A stretch of DNA of 10,785 nt from Clostridiales bacterium UBA1248. GTDB taxonomy: Bacteria; Bacillota; Clostridia; Oscillospirales; CAG-272. The translations under genes and the position numbers were made by a program. The DNA is taken from the NCBI GenBank assembly GCA_002308615.1, contig DBWC01000104.1, positions 17,062 to 27,846 of the forward strand, read 5' to 3'. Numbering within the stretch: the first letter of the stretch is position 1; the number at the start of each line of letters is the position of its first letter. This document shows, one piece after another, positions 1 through 6,849 of the stretch. The notes under the pieces were generated by a model. The model ran no database searches. It saw only the letters and a list, made by a program, of their open reading frames with translations, and was not told the DNA's origin.

Positions 1-679
1 GAGCGTTATCCGTCGGAATGTATAAAACGTCTATTTCCGCGGCGGCGGCTGTCGTAACGGCTGAAATGTCGTTGCTGTCGCTGAACGTGTAGGTCTTGCA
101 GGTTATGCCTTTTGCTTCAAGATATTCTTTAACTACTTTTACCTGATACTGGGAGTTGGCCTCGGCGTTGCAGTAGAGAAGTCCTACGGTCTTTGCCTCG
201 GGGAACAGGTCGATTATCATCTTAGCCTGCTCGTCAAGCGGAGCAAGGTCGGACGTACCGGAGACGTTTGAGCCAACCGTACCGTTGAAGTTCTCGATGC
301 CGAGAGCCACGCCGTATTCCGTAACCGAGGTGCCGAGTATCGGTATCGTCTTTGTGGCGTTGTAAGCCGCCTGGAGAGCCGGCGTTGCGTTAGCCATGAT
401 GAGGTCTACTTTGTTTGCTACAAAGCCGTTTACTATCGTGGCGCAGTTTGCCGTGTCGCCCGATGCGTTCTGATAATCAAATACTACGTTGTCTTCGCCG
501 AGCTTGTCAACAAGGGCTTTTTTGAAGCCGTCCGTCGCAGCGTCAAGAGCGACGTGCTGTACGAGCTGTACTATACCTACCGTATACTTTTTCGCCGTCG
601 GCTCGCCGCAGGACGCCGCGAGCAGACAGAACGATACGCAGAGTATTACCGCTAAAATTGCAGATAATGTTTTTTTCAT
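1..679 (-). CDS. ABC transporter substrate-binding lipoprotein, TrpX-like (3' end missing)
   Basis: Only the first 226 codons lie in the window; the frame is open to the left edge. The start is the ATG at 677-679, with a GAAAGG Shine-Dalgarno at 691-696. Residues 1-23 form a lipoprotein signal: Lys-Lys, a hydrophobic stretch, then LLAASC, with Cys24 the likely lipidated residue (Ala rather than Leu at -3, which is tolerated). The mature part resembles the ABC substrate-binding family PF04392 (TrpX-like): an opening TVGIVQLVQH strand, FDYQNASGD, VDLIMANATPALQAA and IPILGTSVTEYG, in the family order. Known members bind tryptophan or other small ligands outside the membrane and deliver them to a permease and ATPase usually encoded just downstream, here beyond the edge. 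The ligand cannot be read from the sequence. The gene has its own promoter and is separated by a terminator from the operon to its right. Confidence 0.85.
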   Translation of the reverse strand, partial: MKKTLSAILAVILCVSFCLLAASCGEPTAKKYTVGIVQLVQHVALDAATDGFKKALVDKLGEDNVVFDYQNASGDTANCATIVNGFVANKVDLIMANATPALQAAYNATKTIPILGTSVTEYGVALGIENFNGTVGSNVSGTSDLAPLDEQAKMIIDLFPEAKTVGLLYCNAEANSQYQVKVVKEYLEAKGITCKTYTFSDSNDISAVTTAAAAEIDVLYIPTDNA

Positions 680-716
680 TTTATTATTTTCCTTTCGGTA
701 TTAAATAATTGAGATG

Positions 717-745
717 ATTTTATCACAATAATACGTTCTTGTCAA
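717..745 (-). promoter_or_regulatory. Sigma-A-type promoter of the substrate-binding lipoprotein gene
   Basis: On the minus strand a perfect TTGACA (740-745) is followed after 17 nt by TAAAAT (717-722, one mismatch to TATAAT). Transcription should start near 710, giving a leader of about 30 nt. That is too short for a riboswitch or T-box. Confidence 0.78.
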
Positions 746-861
746 CTACTTTTATTTAATTTTTGAAACATTTTAAACCGTTTCCTGCATTTTACTGCAT
801 TTTTATACGTATATTTTCTTTTAAAATACGGTTTTTTGTTAAGTCGGAGCGTGCTTTATGC
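746..861. other. AT-rich spacer with a 9-bp direct repeat
   Basis: This spacer between the operon terminator and the lipoprotein promoter is AT-rich and has no convincing gene. It contains CTGCATTTT twice, at 785-793 and 795-803, a 10-bp period that puts both copies on one face of the helix. They lie 40-58 bp upstream of the -35 box at 740-745, where an activator could bind. A loose inverted repeat, GAAAC at 765-769 and GTTTC at 780-784, lies beside them. An operator role is inference only. Confidence 0.3.
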
Positions 862-891
862 AAATTAAAACCTCCTCCGTTTTGGAGAAGG
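862..891 (-). terminator. Intrinsic terminator of the DUF951-prfA-sua5/coaE-lytic transglycosylase operon
   Basis: On the minus strand CCTTCTCC (884-891) pairs with GGAGGAGG (871-878) with one mismatch around a 5-nt loop. It is followed by TTTTAATTT (862-870). It lies 17 nt after the lytic transglycosylase stop codon, as expected for a rho-independent terminator. Confidence 0.8.
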
Positions 892-907
892 TCTATGTTC
901 CTGATTT

Positions 908-1495
908 TTAATTTGCCGTCTCCGTTTCCCCGTTCCGCTGCAGTATCTTTATATATACCTGCCTTGCGTCCGATACTTTTTTAACGAAGGACGCGGTCTC
1001 CGGGTACGGGATGTTCGTCAGGTGGCCATCCTTGCCGTACTGCTCGTCTGAAAGCCATTTGCGTACTATGCCGTGACCGGCGTTATACGCCGCGTAAGCC
1101 GTCTCCCATATCTCGAATTCATCGTAAAGATACGATAAATAGCAGGTGCCGACCATTATGTTTATTTCGGGATCGTCAATGCTGTGAGCCTCCGGGTCGA
1201 TCCCCTCTCTGCCGCAGATCCATTCGTACGTTCCCGGCATTATCTGCATAAGTCCGCGGGCTTTTTTATACGATTCCGCGTCGTATCTGAAATTGCTTTC
1301 AACCTTTATGACCGCGTATATGACGTCCTTCGGAACGCCGTACCGCTCGGAATATTTGTCAACGTATTCCGAGTAAGCGAGCGGATAGTTTTTATTCTGT
1401 ATCGCGTAATACAGCTGCTGTATGCCGAAGCCGGACGCTATCGCCAAAGCGACTAAGACTATCGCGGCAACGCTGCGTTTTATCGCCTGTTTCAT
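908..1495 (-). CDS. Membrane-anchored lytic transglycosylase (SLT domain, GH23)
   Basis: This 195-residue protein should cleave the MurNAc-GlcNAc glycan strands of peptidoglycan outside the membrane. Residues about 9-28 form one N-terminal transmembrane anchor. The SLT domain spans about 42-160: VIKVESNF with the expected catalytic Glu66, the GLMQIMP motif at 81-87, and the AYNAG motif at 136-140. Size and layout match the short single-domain Slt proteins of Clostridia. The ATG overlaps the TGA of the upstream sua5-coaE gene by 4 nt, so translation is probably coupled; a purine-rich AAGGA lies about 12 nt upstream, a rather long spacer. Placement directly downstream of coaE recurs in Firmicutes as I recall, although a functional link is not established. 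It is the last gene of its operon, followed by a good terminator. The family call is secure; the physiological role (turnover, division or sporulation) cannot be told. Confidence 0.92.
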   Translation of the reverse strand: MKQAIKRSVAAIVLVALAIASGFGIQQLYYAIQNKNYPLAYSEYVDKYSERYGVPKDVIYAVIKVESNFRYDAESYKKARGLMQIMPGTYEWICGREGIDPEAHSIDDPEINIMVGTCYLSYLYDEFEIWETAYAAYNAGHGIVRKWLSDEQYGKDGHLTNIPYPETASFVKKVSDARQVYIKILQRNGETETAN

Positions 1496-3102
1496 ATGGT
1501 TATATATTCCTTAACTATGCCAAAAACGGCTTTTTCAAGCTCTTTTTCATCTTTGCCGTTTTCTATTATCACGTCACAATATACGCGGAAAAAGTCCTCG
1601 TTATGCTGACCGGATATGCGGGAAAGCGCTTTTTGCCGCGTTATTCCGTCGCGCCGTATTATTCTCTTTATACGCGTTTCCTCGTCCGCGCATACGCCGA
1701 TCACGGCTTTGCATTCCGCGTCGTAACCGGATTCAAAAAGCTGGGACGCGTCGACGACCGCGAATTTATATCCCTGTTTTTCCGCTTTTTTAAGCTGTTT
1801 TCTTACCTCGTCAAGTATGACCTTATGCGTTACGGAATTGAGCAGATCGAGTTTTTCTTTATTCGAAAAGACCGCTTCCGCAAGAGCCGGTCTGTCAAGC
1901 TCTCCGTCATTTACCGCAAACGGGAAATGCTTTTCAAGTTCGGTTACCATAGGCGAGTTTTTATAAAGCATACCGTGATATATTTCGTCGCAGTCGCAGA
2001 CGTAAGCGCCGTGTTCTTTTAATATCGCGGCAACCGTGCTTTTGCCCGCGCCGCTCTGCCCGGTAAGCCCCAGAACGGGTATCGTTATGCCGACGTATTC
2101 GACGTCGAACCCCGCCGCCTTCGTAAGACGGTTGCATACCGCGAGTCCGAGACCGGTACGGGTCGGCGTTACCGAATATACGCGCTTCGCGTCAGTTTTG
2201 CCGAAATCGCGCAGAAGAGAAAACAGGGCGTTCGCCTGGCCTTTTGCGTCGTTTGGCAGATATTTTACGTTTTTGCCCTTTATCTTCTTTTTATCGCTTT
2301 GCAGGCAGATTAAGCCCGTGCTGTCGTCTTCGCCGAGCTTGTCCTTCATGAATTTAACGACGTCTTCGTGAGGACCTTTTAAAAGCGTAACGGGCACGTC
2401 CGGCGCGTAATGGCGGTATTTCATGCCGGGAGCCTCCGGGTGCGCGTTCTCGTCCGGCTTCACGTAAAGCGACTTGTCGCGTCTGACCGGAACGACGGCG
2501 GATAACATTTCCTCGGTTATCGCGCCGGGGCGCAGTATCACGGCGAAACCGTCCTTGAGCTTTACTATCGTGGATTCAAGACCTATCTCGCACGGTCCGC
2601 CGTCTATTATCGCGTCGGCTTTGCCGTCAAGGTCGGCTTTTACGTGCTCGGCGCTCGTAGGCGACGGAGAACCGGAGCGGTTGGCGGACGGCGCGGCTAT
2701 CGCTACCCCGCACGCATCGATAAAAGCGCGTGCGACGGGATGCGACGGGATGCGCACGGCTACGGTGTCAAGACCGCCGGTGACCTGCTTCGGTATTATA
2801 TCTTTTTTCGGCAGTATTATCGTGAGCGGACCGGGACAGAACGCGTCTGCAAGCTTATAATAAATTTCGTTCGTATACGCGTATTTTTCTGCGTCCTCCG
2901 CTTTTGACAAGTGGATTATAAGCGGGTTGTCGGACGGTCTGCCCTTCGCCGCGTATATCTTTTCGGCGGACCCGGCGTCCGTCGCGTCGCCGCCCAGACC
3001 GTAGACCGTCTCCGTCGGGAACGCGACGATACCGCCGCGCAGAATTATCTGCGCCGCGGTCTCTATGTCTTTTTCCGTCGGTTTTAAGTAAAGAGTTTTC
3101 AA
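1492..3102 (-). CDS. sua5-coaE: Fused threonylcarbamoyl-AMP synthase (Sua5) and dephospho-CoA kinase (CoaE)
   Basis: This 536-residue protein joins two complete enzymes. Residues 1-205 are a YrdC/Sua5 domain, which makes threonylcarbamoyl-AMP for tRNA t6A37: PTETVYGLG (29-37), KGRP (53-56), PSANRSG (138-144), STIV (177-180) and RPG (191-193). PGMKYRHYAP (225-234) and a Sua5 C-terminal domain follow to about 330. Residues 343-536 are a full-length CoaE, which phosphorylates dephospho-CoA in the last step of CoA synthesis: P-loop GQSGAGKST (348-356), DCD (370-372), QLFE (454-457), the Arg-rich RIKRIIRRDG lid (477-486) and IIENG (512-516). The linker is only about 12 residues. The start is TTG (3100-3102), because a TAA lies directly upstream in frame and GGAGG (3110-3114) sits 7 nt away. 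The TTG overlaps the prfA stop as TTGA. Both domains keep their key motifs, so I expect a bifunctional cytosolic enzyme. No break in frame is seen at the junction (about 2074-2115). Confidence 0.93.
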   Translation of the reverse strand: MKTLYLKPTEKDIETAAQIILRGGIVAFPTETVYGLGGDATDAGSAEKIYAAKGRPSDNPLIIHLSKAEDAEKYAYTNEIYYKLADAFCPGPLTIILPKKDIIPKQVTGGLDTVAVRIPSHPVARAFIDACGVAIAAPSANRSGSPSPTSAEHVKADLDGKADAIIDGGPCEIGLESTIVKLKDGFAVILRPGAITEEMLSAVVPVRRDKSLYVKPDENAHPEAPGMKYRHYAPDVPVTLLKGPHEDVVKFMKDKLGEDDSTGLICLQSDKKKIKGKNVKYLPNDAKGQANALFSLLRDFGKTDAKRVYSVTPTRTGLGLAVCNRLTKAAGFDVEYVGITIPVLGLTGQSGAGKSTVAAILKEHGAYVCDCDEIYHGMLYKNSPMVTELEKHFPFAVNDGELDRPALAEAVFSNKEKLDLLNSVTHKVILDEVRKQLKKAEKQGYKFAVVDASQLFESGYDAECKAVIGVCADEETRIKRIIRRDGITRQKALSRISGQHNEDFFRVYCDVIIENGKDEKELEKAVFGIVKEYITI

Positions 3103-4169
3103 TTATCAGCCTCCGCTGAGAGTTTTGCCGCGGTGTCCGCGGTTATGAGCGCGTCTATCATGGCGTTCAGATCGCCGTTCAAAAACGCTTCAAGCGAGTA
3201 TATCGTCATATTTATCCTGTGGTCCGTCACGCGGCTCTGCGGGTAATTATACGTACGTATGCGCTCGCTTCTGTCGCCGGTGCCGACCTGACTTTTGCGC
3301 TCGTTCGCTATTTTGTCGTGCTGCTCCTTTTGCTTCATATCGTAGAGCTTCGTTTTGAGCAGCTTCAGCGCCTTGTCCTTGTTTTTGAACTGGCTGCGCT
3401 CGTCCTGACATTCGATGATGATGCCGGTGGGCTTGTGATAAAGCCTTATCGCGGATTCGGTCTTGTTTATATGCTGACCGCCCGCGCCGCTCGATTTGCA
3501 CGTCTCGAATTTGATATCCGCCGGGTTTATCTCCACCTCAACGTCGTCCGCCTCGGGAAGCACCGCGACGGTGACGGTGGACGTGTGTATGCGCCCCTGC
3601 GCCTCCGTCTCCGGCACGCGCTGTACGCGGTGCACGCCGGACTCGAATTTCAGACGCGAATACGCGCCGTCGCCGGTTATGGTAAACGACACTTCCTTGA
3701 AGCCGCCTAATTCCGTCTCGTTGCAGTACATCAGCTCCGTCTTCCATTTCATGCTGTCCGCGTACATACAGTACATACGGTATAAAACGTAGGAGAAGAG
3801 CGCCGCCTCGTCGCCGCCCGCACCGCCGCGTATCTCTATTACGACGTTTTTGTCGTCGTTCGGGTCGCGCGGCAGAAGAAGTATTTTAAGCTCCTCATAG
3901 CTTTTCTTTATGTTTTCGTCGGCTTCCTCAAGCTCGGCTTTCGCAAGCTCGTACAAGTCGCAGTCGCCGGAGGAGAGTATTTCCTCAGCCTCGGCTTTGC
4001 TCTGCAGATAAGACTTGTATTCCTTATATTTTTGAACGACGGGAAGGATGTTTTTGCGCTCCTTCATGAGCTCTCTGTATTTCGCCGGGTCGGAGACCAC
4101 GGCGGGATCCAGCAGCTCCGTCTCGATTTTATTGAATTTTTCAACTATCTGATCAAGTTTTTCAGTCAT
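3099..4169 (-). CDS. prfA: Peptide chain release factor 1 (RF1)
   Basis: RF1 recognises UAA and UAG in the ribosomal A site and triggers peptidyl-tRNA hydrolysis. The 356-residue length is normal. Seen in order: an N-terminal helical domain (1-100), GVHRVQRVPETEAQGRIHTS (178-197) carrying the stop-codon-reading PxT tripeptide as PET (186-188, RF1-type, not the SPF of RF2), and SSGAGGQHINKT with the catalytic GGQ at 230-232. The conserved GTGDRSERIRTYNYPQSRVTDHR block lies at 297-318. The ATG (4167-4169) sits inside the last codons of the DUF951 gene (8-nt overlap), with only a weak Shine-Dalgarno, so translation is probably coupled. The RF methyltransferase gene prmC, which often follows prfA in Firmicutes, is absent here; the next gene is sua5-coaE. 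The Gln in GGQ that PrmC would methylate is present, so prmC is probably elsewhere. Confidence 0.97.
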   Translation of the reverse strand: MTEKLDQIVEKFNKIETELLDPAVVSDPAKYRELMKERKNILPVVQKYKEYKSYLQSKAEAEEILSSGDCDLYELAKAELEEADENIKKSYEELKILLLPRDPNDDKNVVIEIRGGAGGDEAALFSYVLYRMYCMYADSMKWKTELMYCNETELGGFKEVSFTITGDGAYSRLKFESGVHRVQRVPETEAQGRIHTSTVTVAVLPEADDVEVEINPADIKFETCKSSGAGGQHINKTESAIRLYHKPTGIIIECQDERSQFKNKDKALKLLKTKLYDMKQKEQHDKIANERKSQVGTGDRSERIRTYNYPQSRVTDHRINMTIYSLEAFLNGDLNAMIDALITADTAAKLSAEADN

Positions 4170-4359
4170 TTTCTTTACCGATTATCTTCTTTATGCTTTT
4201 TTCGAGTTTTTCGCGCGGAAGCGTGAGATCGCGCCCGCAGCCTTTGCATATTATCCTTACGTCAGAGCCGACGCGGACGGCGCGGAAAAGAGAAGAACCG
4301 CACGGGTGCTTCTTTTTCAGCTCCAGTATATCGTTTTCTTTGATCTTTACCGCGACCAT
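4162..4359 (-). CDS. DUF951 (YyzM-like) small protein
   Basis: This 65-residue protein matches the DUF951 family (PF06107): DILELKKKHPCGSSLFRAVR at residues 10-29, then RVGSDVRIICKGCGR with a CKGCG metal-knuckle-like motif (38-42), then a conserved basic tail. Cys20 plus Cys38 and Cys41 are possible metal ligands, which is inference. The function of the family is not known to me; members are small cytosolic proteins common in Firmicutes. The ATG at 4357-4359 has an AGG ribosome binding site 8 nt upstream (4368-4370) and a promoter about 40 nt upstream. It is the first gene of the four-gene minus-strand operon and overlaps prfA by 8 nt (the AATGACTGA junction). It is transcribed divergently from mrp. 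Confidence 0.88.
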   Translation of the reverse strand: MVAVKIKENDILELKKKHPCGSSLFRAVRVGSDVRIICKGCGRDLTLPREKLEKSIKKIIGKEND

Positions 4360-4400
4360 TTTTCTTACCTTTTAACGTTTTTCCTGACGTTTACGATCCT

Positions 4401-4429
4401 ATTTTACCACAAGAGTATGAAATAATCAA
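4401..4429 (-). promoter_or_regulatory. Promoter of the DUF951-prfA-sua5/coaE-slt operon
   Basis: On the minus strand TTGATT (4424-4429) is followed after 17 nt by TAAAAT (4401-4406). The predicted transcription start is near 4394, about 35 nt before the DUF951 ATG. The layout matches the promoter at 717-745. The two divergent -35 boxes (this one and the mrp one) are about 40 bp apart. Confidence 0.75.
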
Positions 4430-4469
4430 CCCGCTGCAATATTTTTAATAAAAAATCCACTAAATTTTG

Positions 4470-4498
4470 TTGATATAAGACAGTTTTAAGGTTATAAT
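4470..4498 (+). promoter_or_regulatory. Promoter of the mrp-lipoprotein operon
   Basis: TTGATA (4470-4475) is followed after 17 nt by a perfect TATAAT (4493-4498). Transcription should begin near 4505, giving a leader of about 25 nt before the ATG at 4530. The -10 box contains the ATG at 4497, which therefore cannot be the translation start. Confidence 0.82.
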
Positions 4499-4529
4499 GA
4501 AAGCAAATTTATATAAAGGAACTTATATC

Positions 4530-5351
4530 ATGGCTGAAAACTGTACTCACGACTGTTCAACGTGCAGCGAAAACTGCTCGTCGCGCGTTCCACAGAAGGA
4601 ACCGTGCAATCAATACTCGAATATCAAAAAGGTCATAGGCGTCGTTTCCGGCAAGGGCGGCGTAGGCAAATCTCTCGTCACGTCTCTGTTGGCGGCGGAG
4701 AGCGCTAAAAGAGGTCATAAGACCGCCATACTTGACGCGGACGTCACCGGACCTTCCATTCCGAAGGCCTTCGGTCTTCACGGCCTCTGCGACGGAGACG
4801 ATCTCGGCATAATCCCGTTCACAACGAAAACGGGAATAGAGGTCATATCCGTAAACCTTTTACTTGAAAATGAAAAATCCCCTGTCGTATGGCGCGGACC
4901 GGTCATTTCGGGAACGGTAAAACAATTCTGGACTGACGTTATCTGGGGCAACGTTGACTATATGTACGTGGATATGCCTCCCGGAACGGGCGACGTTCCG
5001 CTCACCGTCTTCCAGTCCATTCCGCTTGACGGGATAATCATCGTCACAAGCCCGCAGGAGCTCGTCTCGCTGATCGTTTCAAAAGCCGTCAACATGGCAA
5101 AGATGATGAACGTGCCGATAATAGGACTTATAGAGAATTTCAGTTATTTCAAATGCCCGGACTGCGGCAAGGATCATTATATATTCGGCAAAGGCTCATC
5201 AGACGCCGCCGCCGTCGAATTCGGCATACCGGTGCTCGCGAGGATACCGATAGATCCGGCGCTTGCAAATCTGTGCGATACCGGAAGGATCGAGGATTAC
5301 GACGGTTCCGCCATAGTAAAAGCCGCCGCCGATCTTATTGAGCAGGCATGA
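4530..5351 (+). CDS. mrp: Mrp/ApbC-family iron-sulfur cluster carrier ATPase
   Basis: This 273-residue P-loop ATPase of the Mrp/NBP35 group binds a 4Fe-4S cluster and passes it to target apoproteins in the cytosol. Seen: an N-terminal Cys cluster (C5, C9, C12, C16; C-x3-C-x2-C-x3-C), the deviant Walker A GKGGVGKS (41-48), DADVTGPSIP (69-78), MPPGTGDVPLT (149-159), and the CPDC pair (C209, C212) that bridges the cluster at the dimer interface in this family. The start is the ATG at 4530, with AAGGA (4516-4520) 9 nt upstream. The in-frame ATG at 4497 lies in the promoter -10 box and is rejected. The N-terminal Cys motif resembles NBP35-like and clostridial Mrp proteins and may hold a second cluster or metal. 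Its TGA overlaps the ATG of the next lipoprotein gene. Confidence 0.94.
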   Translation: MAENCTHDCSTCSENCSSRVPQKEPCNQYSNIKKVIGVVSGKGGVGKSLVTSLLAAESAKRGHKTAILDADVTGPSIPKAFGLHGLCDGDDLGIIPFTTKTGIEVISVNLLLENEKSPVVWRGPVISGTVKQFWTDVIWGNVDYMYVDMPPGTGDVPLTVFQSIPLDGIIIVTSPQELVSLIVSKAVNMAKMMNVPIIGLIENFSYFKCPDCGKDHYIFGKGSSDAAAVEFGIPVLARIPIDPALANLCDTGRIEDYDGSAIVKAAADLIEQA

Positions 5352-6787
5352 AAAAATTTAAACTTCTGGCTTTGTTCATATCCGTGCTTTTATGCCTGCA
5401 GTCATGCGGCGTAATTGTCATAAACGACTCTCACACGGAGACCTCGGCGGAAATGACCGATACGGAAACGGATACAGCGACGGAAACGGAAGAACCTAAC
5501 GAGATAATCATAGATAAAAAGACCTCCGACAGCATGAAAAAAAACGCTCTGGAGATGCTCGATCAGCTCGATACCGTAAACGCGGCGGGTATGCACGTGC
5601 TTATAGCAACGACGGATAAGCTTTTTTACGAGGGCGATTCGTCGTTTACGCCGCTCACCTCGGACAGAGTCGTCCGTATAGAAAAGATCGAAGAAAAGCT
5701 CGGTACGAGCGTGACGGTGATCAAATATTCAGAGCAGGAGCTCTACGATAAGCTGTACGCCGCGGCAAAAAGCAAAAACTATTTTGCCGACGTTCTGGCG
5801 GTACCTGTGAGCCTTGTCGGAAAGCTTGCGTCCGACGGACTTGTAAAAAGTCTGCGCGCCGTTGCCGGACTCGATCTCAAAGCGGATTATTTCAACAAGG
5901 ATTCCATGGCGGCTTTATCCGGCGGCCACAGTCTTTATGCGCTTTCTGGCGAGGGATGCTTCGAGCCGGAAAAAATGTACTGCGTTTATTTTAATAAAGA
6001 GATAGCAAAAAAGCTCGGTTTGGATCTGTATTCTCTCGTGTCGGAGGGCAAATGGACGCTTGAAGCGTACGCGAGATGCGTATCGGCCGCCGCGTCAGCC
6101 GGAAACGGCGCCGCCGTAATGAAAAACGCGGAAAACTACAAAAAAATGCTTTTGACGGGCTCGGGCTTCGACTACGCCGACAGCGGAACGGATAAAACGC
6201 CCGCCGCAAATACTTTCAGTGAAGAATACGAAAATATTGTAAAACTGCTTGCCGCGCTTCCGGAGGCGGTAGGATCGTCGTCTCCGTCGGACGCGTTTTT
6301 GTCAGGCAGCTCGCTGTTTTATATAGACACGGTATTCTCCGCGGAGAAAATGTCTGATTCCTCTCTCGTCTGGGGAATGCTGCCGTTCCCCAAGTACAGC
6401 GAAGAAGCCGGATACTCGACGTATATATCCGAGGACGCCACGGTCCTCTGCGTTCCCGTTTACGCGGCTGACGAAAGACTGTCCGCGGATCTTATAGAAG
6501 CCTTGAACGCTTCGTCTGTGGATTATATCAAATACGATTATATCTACCACAATATGCTTGACGTTCTGCGCGACAACGGCTCCGTGAACAGTTTGAATAT
6601 AATAATCAATAATCCGAATTTTGACTTTGTTACGGCGATGAGATCAGGCTTTCCCACGCTTTACGCAAACACCGCCGGCGTGTTTGACGATCTTCTTTCC
6701 GGCAAACTGTCTTTTGAAGAGTATAAAGAAAGAGAGCCCGAGGTCATAGAATATATGGAGAAGTGGTTCCCGGTCAAATACAAATAA
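5348..6787 (+). CDS. Solute-binding-like lipoprotein
   Basis: The 479-residue protein starts with a lipoprotein signal: MKKFK, a hydrophobic core, and the lipobox LQSC with Cys20 the lipidated residue. A Thr/Glu/Asp-rich linker (about 29-52, with TETDTATETEE) follows, typical of a tether between membrane and domain. The rest resembles extracellular solute-binding proteins of the sugar ABC family: VYFNKEIAKKLGLDLYSL (213-230), GKWTLEAYARC (234-244), a WGMLPFPKY-like segment in the second half, and YMEKWFP near the C-terminus. The ligand is unknown. No permease or ATPase gene is adjacent, so a transport role is uncertain; it could be an orphan receptor or an adhesion or sensing lipoprotein. The ATG overlaps the mrp stop by 4 nt and the Shine-Dalgarno is weak, suggesting coupled translation. 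The fold call is moderate because it rests on a few local motifs. Confidence 0.75.
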   Translation: MKKFKLLALFISVLLCLQSCGVIVINDSHTETSAEMTDTETDTATETEEPNEIIIDKKTSDSMKKNALEMLDQLDTVNAAGMHVLIATTDKLFYEGDSSFTPLTSDRVVRIEKIEEKLGTSVTVIKYSEQELYDKLYAAAKSKNYFADVLAVPVSLVGKLASDGLVKSLRAVAGLDLKADYFNKDSMAALSGGHSLYALSGEGCFEPEKMYCVYFNKEIAKKLGLDLYSLVSEGKWTLEAYARCVSAAASAGNGAAVMKNAENYKKMLLTGSGFDYADSGTDKTPAANTFSEEYENIVKLLAALPEAVGSSSPSDAFLSGSSLFYIDTVFSAEKMSDSSLVWGMLPFPKYSEEAGYSTYISEDATVLCVPVYAADERLSADLIEALNASSVDYIKYDYIYHNMLDVLRDNGSVNSLNIIINNPNFDFVTAMRSGFPTLYANTAGVFDDLLSGKLSFEEYKEREPEVIEYMEKWFPVKYK

Positions 6788-6814
6788 AAACAGGGGCGAG
6801 TGCTCTCGTCCCTG
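6782..6814 (-). terminator. Intrinsic terminator of the DUF6062 gene
   Basis: CAGGGGCGAG (6791-6800) and CTCGTCCCTG (6805-6814) form a 10-bp stem (one G-U pair) with a 4-nt loop. Read on the minus strand the stem is followed by TTTTTATTT (6782-6790), a good U-tract that runs through the stop codon of the convergent lipoprotein gene. On the plus strand no U-tract follows directly, though the stem may still help to stop plus-strand transcripts. Confidence 0.82.
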
Positions 6815-6849
6815 TGCGGGTCGTCGCGGCGCCGACCCCTGCGTTAATT
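6815..6849. repeat. Second GC-rich hairpin between the convergent genes
   Basis: GGGTCG (6818-6823) pairs with CGACCC (6833-6838). In addition CAGGGG (6791-6796) is complementary to CCCCTG (6836-6841), so the whole 6791-6841 stretch can refold into one longer stem, followed on the plus strand by CGTTAATTTTAT. That alternative could serve as the terminator of the mrp-lipoprotein transcript. Confidence 0.55.

Noticed and set aside
680..745. Possible T-box or tryptophan leader before the TrpX-like gene
   Set aside because: The predicted leader is about 30 nt, with no T-box motif or attenuator hairpin.
763..984. Small plus-strand frame in the AT-rich spacer
   Set aside because: It has no ribosome binding site, runs into the 3' end of the lytic transglycosylase gene in antisense, and is rich in Phe and Ile as AT-rich noncoding DNA would be.
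1603..2022. Long plus-strand reading frame opposite the CoaE part
   Set aside because: It is antisense to a gene with clear motifs. The translation shows no family resemblance and is explained by codon use of the real gene. The same holds for the other long antisense frames at 2036-2907, 3219-3710, 7924-8433 and 9633-9989.
5439..5500. Repeated ACGGAAACGGA-like bases in the lipoprotein gene
   Set aside because: They encode the Thr/Glu-rich tether after the lipobox; this is ordinary low-complexity linker coding, not a separate repeat element.
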